Under the pieces are notes generated by a model, which saw only the letters and a list, made by a program, of their open reading frames with translations, did not search any database and was not told where the DNA came from. Source: Gryllotalpicola protaetiae (lineage in GTDB: Bacteria; Actinomycetota; Actinomycetes; Actinomycetales; Microbacteriaceae). From it: a DNA stretch of 64,000 nt. This document shows, piece after piece, positions 10,544 through 17,230 of the stretch. The position numbers were made by a program, and so were the translations under genes. The stretch is from assembly GCF_003627055.1 (NCBI RefSeq), contig NZ_CP032624.1, positions 1,178,001 to 1,242,000 on the forward strand, written 5' to 3'. Each line of letters starts with the position of its first letter. Position 1 is the stretch's first letter.

Positions 10544-13263
10544 GGATCAACCGGGTCACGATGGCCGGCTTCGGTCCGTATCGGGGCGAGCAGACCGTCG
10601 ACTTCGACGCGTTCGCCGACGACGGCATCTTCCTGATCGGTGGGAAGACGGGCGCGGGCAAGTCGACCATCCTCGACGCGATCTGCTTCGCGCTTTACGG
10701 CAGCGTCCCACGCTACGAAGGCCAGACCGGGGCCGCGACCAAGCTGCGCAGCGACCACTGCGCGCCCGAAGACCCGAGCTTCGTCGAGCTCGAGTTCACG
10801 GTCGGGCCCGACAGTTACCGGCTACGTCGTTCACCCGAGTACGACCGCCCGAAGTCGCGCGGCGATGGATTCACCACCCAGAAGGCCGAAGCCGAGCTCA
10901 TGGTTCGCGAGGGCGACAGCTGGGTCGGGCTCGAAGCGCAGCTGCGCACCGTGGGCGCAAAGGTCGCCGAGATCGTGCAGCTGTCGCAGGAGCAGTTCCT
11001 CCAGGTGATCCTGCTCGCGCAGAACCGGTTCCAGGAATTCCTGCTCGCCAAGAGCGAAGAGCGGCAGGCTCTGCTGCGCACCCTGTTCGGAACACGCCGC
11101 TTCGACGACTACGACGAGGCGCTGCAGGAGCGCCGCAAGGCGCTCGAGTCGGGGGTCGCCGGGGCGCGAACTGAGATCTCTCAGCTAGCCCGTCAGTTCG
11201 CCGGGGTGTTTCCCGCGGAACCGGGCACTCCCGAAGCTGAGGTGCCGGCGGAGCCGGGTGAGGTCGTGGAATGGATGGGCGTTCGACGGGATGGCGAACG
11301 TGAGCGGCTCACGACTGCCGAATCGTTCGTCGAGCAAGCGGATGCCGCTTGGCGCGCGGCCCAGGCCGAACACACTCGTCTCGCCGAGCTGCGCAGGCTT
11401 CAGCAGCGGCGCGCGGCAGCGGAAGCACGGCGCGACGCGCTGCGGGAAGCCGCCGTCGAGCTCGACGCGCTCGCCGACCGCGCTCTCGCCGATGCGGGAA
11501 CACACCTTGGCGAGCAGTCGTCGCTCGAGGCGGCAGGCGCCGGTCTCGCCGAGCTCGGCGGCTCGCTTGCCGCCGCAGCCGACGCCGAGAAGAGGATGCC
11601 TGCGCTGGATCGCGCCATCGCCGCCGCCGATGCGAAGTGCGAAGAGGCCGATGCCGCGCTCGAGACGGCGAAGCAGCGCGCTGTCGACGGGAAGCGGGAG
11701 CTCGCCGAGCTCACCCCCGCGATCGACGCTGCGTCCGCCGCCGCATCCGACCAGGCAGCCGCCCAGCAACGTGCGGACTCCATTGCCGCCGTGCTGAAGT
11801 CGCTCGCGTCCGCCGAGGAGGCCGAGCGCACGCTCGAGGTCGCCCAGCGGCGAGAGCTCGAAAGCGGGCAGGCGCGCACCGCGGCGTCCGCCGCGCTCGA
11901 CGCCCTGCGCGCTCAGCGACTCGACGGGCACGCGGCCGAACTCGCCCGGGCACTGAGCGAGGGGGAGCCGTGTCCGGTCTGCGGCTCGACGCATCACCCG
12001 GCGAAGGCGGTCTGGAACGGCCGGATCGTCACCGAGAGCGATCTCGCCGACGCCGAGTCCGCGCTTGCCACTGCCGAGACTGAGGCGGCGCGGCGCTCTG
12101 CCGAGGCGACGGACGCGAAGGCCAAGCTGGCCGAGCTGCAGGGCGCGGCCGCCGGCCACTCCGTCGCCTCTGCCGAAGCGGTGAAGTCGGACGCGACGGT
12201 GCGGCTCGAGGCGGCGAAGTCGGCATCACAGCGCGCGAGCGAGCTTCGGAGTCGACGTGACGCCGTGAGCAAACTGCTCGCGAACCACGACGCCGAGCTC
12301 GACAGGCTGCGCGCGGCGTGCGACACGGCCAACACGCAGCGCGCGACCGCGCAAGCCGAACGGGCCGAGGCGCAGAAGGCCGTCGAGGCCGCATTGGCCG
12401 GGCATCCGACCGTCGCGGCCCGCATCGCTTCGGTCACCGCGAGCGCGCGCGTGGTGCGCGACGTCTCGCAACAACGCCAGCGGCACGCGACCGAGGTCGC
12501 AACCGTCGACGCGACGCTCGCCGAGGAAGCGGTGCGCAGCGCACCCGCCGAGCCGGTCGAACTCGAAGCGGCGGAGACGGCGTTGGGGCAGGCATCCCGC
12601 GCACGTGATGCCGCGCTCTCGGCGCGCTCGACTCTCGCTGCGCACCTCACGACCGCCGAGTCACTGCTCGTCAGCGCCCGCTCGACGTACGAGAGGTCCG
12701 CCCAGCTCGCCGCGCGCTTCGAGGTCGTGCAGCGGCTTGCCAACACCGTCCACGGGCAGTCGCCGAACACGATGGCGATGCGCCTTGAGAGCTTCGTGCT
12801 CGCGGCCGAACTCGAAGAGATCGTGCTCGCGGCGAACGCGCGGCTCACGCAGATGTCCGGCGGCCGATACCTGCTCGAGCACTCCGACGAGCGGGCCGCC
12901 CGTGGCGCGCAATCCGGCCTTGGGCTCGCCATTCTCGACCAGCACACCGGCGTGCCCCGGCCGACGCAGTCGCTGTCCGGCGGCGAGACCTTCCTGGCGA
13001 GCCTCGCCCTCGCGCTGGGGCTCGCCGAGGCCGTCACCGCACGCGCGGGCGGCATCACTCTCGACACGCTGTTCATTGATGAGGGGTTCGGCTCGCTCGA
13101 TTCCGAGACGCTCGAGATCGCCATGGGCACGCTCGACTCGCTGCGCGCGGGCGGCCGCACCATCGGCCTGATCAGCCACGTCGAGGCGATGAAGGAGCAG
13201 ATCCCGGCGAAGCTGCAGGTCGACGTGGCCGACGGCGGGTGGAGCGTGATCACGCAATCGTGA
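10540..13263 (+). CDS. sbcC: SMC-like ATPase subunit SbcC
   Basis: Rad50-like ATPase partner of SbcD. The 907-residue product has a Walker A loop GGKTGAGKST (34-43), a Q-loop region (QLSQEQFLQVILLAQ), two long Ala/Glu/Arg-rich coiled-coil arms, and a central zinc hook CPVCGSTHHP at about residue 478. The C-terminal head has the ABC signature SLSGGETFLASLALAL and Walker B TLFIDEGFGSLD. The order is exactly that of the Rad50/SbcC family, though the arms are somewhat shorter than in E. coli SbcC (about 1050 residues). It overlaps sbcD by 4 nt and converges with a small gene 10 nt further on. Confidence 0.95.
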   Translation: MRINRVTMAGFGPYRGEQTVDFDAFADDGIFLIGGKTGAGKSTILDAICFALYGSVPRYEGQTGAATKLRSDHCAPEDPSFVELEFTVGPDSYRLRRSPEYDRPKSRGDGFTTQKAEAELMVREGDSWVGLEAQLRTVGAKVAEIVQLSQEQFLQVILLAQNRFQEFLLAKSEERQALLRTLFGTRRFDDYDEALQERRKALESGVAGARTEISQLARQFAGVFPAEPGTPEAEVPAEPGEVVEWMGVRRDGERERLTTAESFVEQADAAWRAAQAEHTRLAELRRLQQRRAAAEARRDALREAAVELDALADRALADAGTHLGEQSSLEAAGAGLAELGGSLAAAADAEKRMPALDRAIAAADAKCEEADAALETAKQRAVDGKRELAELTPAIDAASAAASDQAAAQQRADSIAAVLKSLASAEEAERTLEVAQRRELESGQARTAASAALDALRAQRLDGHAAELARALSEGEPCPVCGSTHHPAKAVWNGRIVTESDLADAESALATAETEAARRSAEATDAKAKLAELQGAAAGHSVASAEAVKSDATVRLEAAKSASQRASELRSRRDAVSKLLANHDAELDRLRAACDTANTQRATAQAERAEAQKAVEAALAGHPTVAARIASVTASARVVRDVSQQRQRHATEVATVDATLAEEAVRSAPAEPVELEAAETALGQASRARDAALSARSTLAAHLTTAESLLVSARSTYERSAQLAARFEVVQRLANTVHGQSPNTMAMRLESFVLAAELEEIVLAANARLTQMSGGRYLLEHSDERAARGAQSGLGLAILDQHTGVPRPTQSLSGGETFLASLALALGLAEAVTARAGGITLDTLFIDEGFGSLDSETLEIAMGTLDSLRAGGRTIGLISHVEAMKEQIPAKLQVDVADGGWSVITQS

Positions 13264-13272
13264 TCCGCGAGG

Positions 13273-13536
13273 TCAGAGCCAGTCGTCCCAGCCTGCGACG
13301 TCGCCCGACAGGTCGAAGCTCTCGGCGATCGTCGGCCTCCGCGGCGAGACGACGAGGCCTCGCTCAGCCAGGGAGGCGGCGATGTGCGCCGCGTACCACT
13401 GCGGCCACTGCTCGTCGTAGACCCCGCCCAGGTCTTCCTTCTCGTGGACTCCGTGAGCGGCCGCGGCAGCGGTCAGCAGCTCGAGGATCAGCCGCTCGGT
13501 GCGGGGAGCGTCGAACGCGGCATCCTTCTTCGCCAT
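13273..13536 (-). CDS. small conserved hypothetical protein
   Basis: An 87-residue protein starting MAKKDAAFDAPRTERLILEL, with an Ala-rich helix, then GVYDEQWPQWYAAHIAASL and a C-terminal SFDLSGDVAGWDDWL rich in Trp and Asp. No catalytic motif is evident and I cannot name the family. The ATG at 13536 follows the VOC gene stop by 5 nt on the same strand, with a GTGAGCGGG just before it, so it is probably cotranscribed and coupled with the VOC and SRPBCC genes. A longer reading from 13584 would overlap the VOC gene by over 40 nt and is less likely. Confidence 0.65.
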   Translation of the reverse strand: MAKKDAAFDAPRTERLILELLTAAAAAHGVHEKEDLGGVYDEQWPQWYAAHIAASLAERGLVVSPRRPTIAESFDLSGDVAGWDDWL

Positions 13537-13541
13537 CCCGC

Positions 13542-13985
13542 TCACCGCCCCGGAAGCTTCTCGACGACCTGCTGGACGACCCACTCGTTGCCGTCGGGGT
13601 CGTCGAACGAGACATATGAGCCATAGCTGGTCGCGGTCGGGTGCGGGCCGTCCACGCGGTTCGCGGTGCCCGCCCAGTGGAAGATGCCGTCCCGGTCGTG
13701 CCAGATCGGTGTCACGTCGACGCCGCGCGAAACGAGCTCGGCTCGGGCCGTGGCAAGATCCGGCGTGACCAGATGCAGACCGCGGGCACTGCCCGGCTCC
13801 TGCTCGGTGAGGTGCTCGCCGAACGTGACCGAGGCGGCCGAGCCGGGCGGGGTGAACTGCACGACCCGAAGGCCGCGAGCCGTCGTGAAATCTGCGTCAA
13901 GACGGAAGCCGAGCGAGGCGTAGAACGCCTTCGAGCGGTCGACATCGGACACCGGGATGACGGTGATCTCGAATTTGAGTTCCAT
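13542..13985 (-). CDS. VOC family (glyoxalase/bleomycin-resistance fold) protein
   Basis: A 147-residue protein with the vicinal-oxygen-chelate pattern: DVDRSKAFYASLGFRLD in the first beta-alpha-beta-beta-beta unit and GSYVSFDDPDGNEWVVQQV in the second, where the final Glu is the usual metal ligand. Substrate is unknown; members include dioxygenases, isomerases and antibiotic-binding proteins. The start ATG is the one immediately before the domain. It sits between an SRPBCC gene (11 nt upstream) and a small hypothetical (5 nt downstream), so the three form a short operon divergent from the TetR gene, which probably controls it. Confidence 0.85.
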   Translation of the reverse strand: MELKFEITVIPVSDVDRSKAFYASLGFRLDADFTTARGLRVVQFTPPGSAASVTFGEHLTEQEPGSARGLHLVTPDLATARAELVSRGVDVTPIWHDRDGIFHWAGTANRVDGPHPTATSYGSYVSFDDPDGNEWVVQQVVEKLPGR

Positions 13986-13996
13986 GACAGCGCCCC

Positions 13997-14425
13997 TTAC
14001 TTCGCCTGCAGCGGTGCACGGAACGACTTGGCGAGCGAGGCCGGAGCCACGAACGGCAGCAGCCGCGCCGCGAGCTTCTGGGCGAGCTTCTCGCCTGGCC
14101 GGTCGAGCCGCACGTCGACCCGCGTGCCCTCGGCCTGCGGAGTGAGCTGGAACACCCAGCCGCCCCCTACACCGAACACCTTCGACTCGTGGGTGGTGAT
14201 CTCGACGCGACCGGCGGCCTCGTCCCACTCGTACCGTGAGCGCTCCCAGGCGCTCGCCGTGCCCTCGGTGACCTCGGCCCAGTCGGCGCCGCGTGTGTGC
14301 ACCTGGAAATGCGCGGCGTCGATGGTCGGCCAGGCGTCGGCGCGCGCGGGGCCGAAGTCGGTGAGCACCCTCATGAGTTCGGGTGCCGTGAGGCGCGAGT
14401 CCAAATGGAACGAGACGGTGGACAT
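13997..14425 (-). CDS. SRPBCC family (START-like) protein
   Basis: A 142-residue protein with the polyketide-cyclase/SRPBCC pattern: MSTVSFHLDSRLTAPELMRVLTD start with a first strand and helix, central antiparallel strands (EVTEGTASAWERSRYEWDE, RVEITTHESKVFGVGGGW), and a long C-terminal helix. This fold binds hydrophobic ligands in a deep cavity; the ligand is not predictable. GAAAGGA lies upstream of the ATG at 14425. It heads the three-gene operon SRPBCC-VOC-hypothetical, divergent from TetR across a 134-nt gap that holds two palindromic operator-like sites. Confidence 0.75.
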   Translation of the reverse strand: MSTVSFHLDSRLTAPELMRVLTDFGPARADAWPTIDAAHFQVHTRGADWAEVTEGTASAWERSRYEWDEAAGRVEITTHESKVFGVGGGWVFQLTPQAEGTRVDVRLDRPGEKLAQKLAARLLPFVAPASLAKSFRAPLQAK

Positions 14426-14457
14426 GAGACGGATTCCTTTCTGTCAGTGACCGGCAG

Positions 14458-14476
14458 TAACCGATTTGAACGGTTA
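14458..14476. promoter_or_regulatory. operator-like palindrome 1 (TetR)
   Basis: Perfect inverted repeat TAACCG-N7-CGGTTA in the gap between the divergent SRPBCC and TetR genes. A second copy of the same 6-7-6 architecture lies 40 bp away centre to centre. Length and symmetry suit a TetR-family dimer. Confidence 0.6.
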
Positions 14477-14497
14477 TGACTCTGACGGAAGAATCCG

Positions 14498-14516
14498 TAA
14501 CCCGTCAATAGGGTTA
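14498..14516. promoter_or_regulatory. operator-like palindrome 2 (TetR)
   Basis: Perfect inverted repeat TAACCC-N7-GGGTTA, matching palindrome 1 in arm length, spacer length and the TAACC/GGTTA core. It lies about 40 nt before the TetR -10 box. Confidence 0.6.
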
Positions 14517-14547
14517 TGCAAGTATTTTCTGGATGATCCGGTCCAAC

Positions 14548-14553
14548 TACGCT
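14548..14553 (+). promoter_or_regulatory. -10 box, probable leaderless promoter for the TetR gene
   Basis: TACGCT lies 6 nt before ATG 14560 with no Shine-Dalgarno sequence. Confidence 0.4.
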
Positions 14554-14559
14554 TGAGCC

Positions 14560-15189
14560 ATGCCGCTCACTCCGAAGGGCCGTGGGACCCGCCAGCGCAT
14601 CATCGAGGGCGCCGCCGCGCACCTGCGCGGCGAGGCGGGGCTCGAGGTCACGCTCGACGAGGTGCGCGCGAGCACGCGTACGAGCAAGAGCCAGATCTTC
14701 CACTACTTCCCCGGCGGGAAGGACGAGCTCTTCCTCGAGGTGGCGCGCTTCGAAGCCGGGCGCATCTTGCGCGAACAGCAGCCGCACCTCGACGAGCTCG
14801 ACAGCTGGGAATCGTGGAACGCGTGGCGAGACGCCGTGATCGCCCGCTATCGCGAGCAGGGCCCGCGGTGCGCGATGACCTCGCTCAGCAGGCAGACGAA
14901 CATCACGCCAGGGGCCGCCGAAGTCTCGCGTCTGCTGCTCGCCAGTTGGCAGGAACGGCTGCGCACAGGCATTGAGAAGATGCAGGCGAGCGGATTCATC
15001 GGACCGCAGCTCGACGCGCAGCGGGCCTCGTCGGCGATGCTCGCGGCGCTCCAGGGCGGCATCGTGATCCTGCAGGCCACGGGCCTGACCGACCATCTCG
15101 AGGCCGCAGTGGACGCATCGCTCGACCAGCTGCGCGCCGCGGCGGCCGCGCCGATCGCTGAGGAGCCGCACAGCGGCGTCTCGAACTGA
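14560..15189 (+). CDS. TetR/AcrR family transcriptional regulator
   Basis: A 209-residue repressor-type protein. Residues about 8-55 form the TetR HTH: RQRIIEGAAAHLRG, then VTLDEVRASTRTSKSQIFHYF, the recognition helix ending in the conserved HYF. The C-terminal half is an effector-binding/dimerisation domain with a helix pattern (WQERLRTGIEKMQASGFI) seen in TetR proteins of the TetR_C_11-like type; the effector is unknown. It is divergent from SRPBCC-VOC-hypothetical, and two 19-bp palindromes in the gap are its likely operators, so it probably autoregulates and represses that operon. Confidence 0.88.
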   Translation: MPLTPKGRGTRQRIIEGAAAHLRGEAGLEVTLDEVRASTRTSKSQIFHYFPGGKDELFLEVARFEAGRILREQQPHLDELDSWESWNAWRDAVIARYREQGPRCAMTSLSRQTNITPGAAEVSRLLLASWQERLRTGIEKMQASGFIGPQLDAQRASSAMLAALQGGIVILQATGLTDHLEAAVDASLDQLRAAAAAPIAEEPHSGVSN

Positions 15190-15202
15190 TCGTGCGACGG
15201 CG

Positions 15203-16309
15203 TCAGACCCAGTTGCGCACGGGCTCGCGGTAGCCGCTCGGCTTGTCGCCGACCTTCGCGCCGGCGCTCACCAGCCGCCCCTGGTACTCGGCAGTGAACA
15301 TGCCGTACGGCTTCCCGAGCACCGGCGCGCTCGCCTCATCGAGCCGCGCGCGCAGCTGCGCGGGGATCGAGAACGAGAGGGCATCGAGCGATGAGGCCAG
15401 CTGCGCAGCGCTGCTCGCCCCTACGATCGCCGCCGCGACTCCCGGCTGCGTCGCGACCCAGTTGAGGGCGAGCTGCGCCATGCTGACGTCAAGCTCGCGC
15501 GCGACCGTCTCGAGCGCTGCCAGGGTGTTCCAGTCCGCGGCCGATCGCGCCTGCCCGGCCGCACCCGCCGCCGACCCCGTCAGCCGGCCAGACCCTTCGA
15601 CGCCGCCGTCTGCGCCCGCACGGTACTTGCCGGTCAGGAATCCGGAGCCGAGCGGCCCCCACGCCGTGATGCCGAGCCCCAGTTCGAGCCCGACCGGCAC
15701 ATGCTCGGCCTCGACAGTGCGCTCGACGAGCGAGTATGGCAGCTGCAGCGAGACCAGCGGCGAGAATCCGTTCGCGTCGGCCAGCGTCTGCGCCCGCGCC
15801 GCATACCACGCAGGTACGTCCGACAGCCCCGCGTAGCGGATCTTCCCCGCAGTCACGAGATCGTCGAAGGTGCGCAGCACCTCGTCGACCGGCGTGATGC
15901 GGTCCCAGGTGTGCAGCAAGTAGAGGTCGAGGTAGTCGGTGCCGAGGCGCCTCAGCGACGCCTCGACCGCGCGGATCACGTGCTTGCGCCCGTTGCCGCC
16001 CGCGTTCGGGTCGCCGGGGTCGACGGAGTTGGTGAACTTGCTCGTGATCACAAGTCGATCGCGCAGCCCGGGCGACTCGGCGACCAGCTGGCCGATGATC
16101 CGCTCGCTCTCGCCCGCCGTGTAGAAGTCGGCGGTGTCGATCAGATTTCCGCCGGCCGACACGTACGCGTCGAAGATCGGCCGCGCCTCGTCGAGAGTCT
16201 TGCCGTACGCGGCGTGGAAGCCGGCCATGCCGAAGTTCATGGTTCCCAGCGCCAGCCGGCTGACGCGCAGCCCGGAGCGGCCAAGGAGGTAATAGTGATC
16301 GAGTGACAT
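15203..16309 (-). CDS. aldo/keto reductase
   Basis: NADPH-dependent oxidoreductase of the AKR superfamily, TIM-barrel. The 368-residue product begins YYLLGRSGLRVSRLALGTMNFG and has NLIDTADFYTAGESERIIG, containing the catalytic Asp and Tyr, plus VITSKF with the Lys and YLDLYLLHTWD with the His. The start is placed at ATG 16309, preceded by AAAGGGG; an ATG 18 nt upstream lacks a ribosome site. It is the first gene downstream of the LacI-type sensor in the beta-mannoside locus, so a sugar-aldehyde substrate is plausible but not proven. Confidence 0.88.
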   Translation of the reverse strand: MSLDHYYLLGRSGLRVSRLALGTMNFGMAGFHAAYGKTLDEARPIFDAYVSAGGNLIDTADFYTAGESERIIGQLVAESPGLRDRLVITSKFTNSVDPGDPNAGGNGRKHVIRAVEASLRRLGTDYLDLYLLHTWDRITPVDEVLRTFDDLVTAGKIRYAGLSDVPAWYAARAQTLADANGFSPLVSLQLPYSLVERTVEAEHVPVGLELGLGITAWGPLGSGFLTGKYRAGADGGVEGSGRLTGSAAGAAGQARSAADWNTLAALETVARELDVSMAQLALNWVATQPGVAAAIVGASSAAQLASSLDALSFSIPAQLRARLDEASAPVLGKPYGMFTAEYQGRLVSAGAKVGDKPSGYREPVRNWV

Positions 16310-16342
16310 CGTGCCCCTTTCCGGCACGACGGTAGGCGCGCG

Positions 16343-17215
16343 TTATTGGACCGGCAAGTCCAGAATCCGCGCAGGCGCGCCCGTCGACCCGCGCGCCACG
16401 AACACCGGCGCCTCGGCGACGACATCGCGCGGCGGCTCGCCGCCCAGCACGTCGAGCAGCAGCCGCGCCGCGAGCGCTCCCCGCGTGTGCACGTCGTGGC
16501 TCATCGCCGACACGGGCGGCGTCGTCAGCCGGCAGAACTGCGAGTCGTCCCAGGCGAGGATCGAGAGCTCGTCGGGCACAGCCACGCCCAGCCCGTGCGC
16601 GGCCTCGAGCCCGGCGATCGCCATCACATCGTTGTCGTAGATGATCGCGGTCGGGGGTTCAGGTGCGGCGAGCAGGTGTCGCGTGGCATCCGCCCCGCTC
16701 TCTCCGGAGTAGTCGCCTACCTCGAGCTGCCCCGCGATGCCGAGCCCCGCCGCGGCGTCGAGGTAGCCGCGCGTGCGCTCCTGCGTATGCATGAACGCCG
16801 ACGGCCCGGTGACGCGGGCGATGCGGGTGTGGCCGAGCGCTGCGAGCCGGCTGACGGCGTCGACCATCGGCTCGTAGCCGCTGTTGCGCACGGTGGCGAG
16901 CCCCGTTCCCGTCTCGGGCTCGCCGAGGATGATTCCGGGCAGGCCGAGGGACACGATCAGCTCGGGCCGCGGGTCTGCGGGCACGAGGTCGACGAGCACG
17001 ACGGCGCCGACCGCGCCGTTCGCGGCCCAGCGCCGGTAGCTGTCGAGCTCACGCGGCATGCCGTCGACGACCTGCATGAGCACCTGGCGCCCCTGCGGGG
17101 CGAGCACCTCCTCGAGGCCGCCGATCAGCTCGCCGTAGAACGGCTCCGCGGCGAGCTGCCGAGGCGAGCGGCGCAGCACGATGCCGACCGCACTCGCGGC
17201 AGAACTGGTCATCAC
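16343..17215 (-). CDS. LacI-type sugar-sensing domain protein lacking the HTH
   Basis: A 290-residue protein that reads as the ligand-binding part of a LacI/GalR regulator: SAVGIVLRRSPRQLAAEPFY at the very N-terminus (normally about residue 60), ERTRGYLDAAAGLGI, AIIYDNDVMAIAGLEAAHGLG and VPDELSILAWDDSQFCRLTTPP. The roughly 55-residue LacI HTH and hinge that should come first are missing, and only 15 nt separate the start from the upstream beta-mannosidase, so there is no room for them. No signal peptide is present, so it is not an exported binding protein. It may be a decayed regulator or a sensor acting through a partner. Confidence 0.8.
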   Translation of the reverse strand: MMTSSAASAVGIVLRRSPRQLAAEPFYGELIGGLEEVLAPQGRQVLMQVVDGMPRELDSYRRWAANGAVGAVVLVDLVPADPRPELIVSLGLPGIILGEPETGTGLATVRNSGYEPMVDAVSRLAALGHTRIARVTGPSAFMHTQERTRGYLDAAAGLGIAGQLEVGDYSGESGADATRHLLAAPEPPTAIIYDNDVMAIAGLEAAHGLGVAVPDELSILAWDDSQFCRLTTPPVSAMSHDVHTRGALAARLLLDVLGGEPPRDVVAEAPVFVARGSTGAPARILDLPVQ

Positions 17216-17230
17216 ACTCCGATCGTGCGG

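Noticed and set aside
13997-14228. N-terminal extension of the VOC gene to 14228
   Set aside because: It would run through the SRPBCC gene in another frame and is Arg-rich; the VOC domain starts right at ATG 13985.
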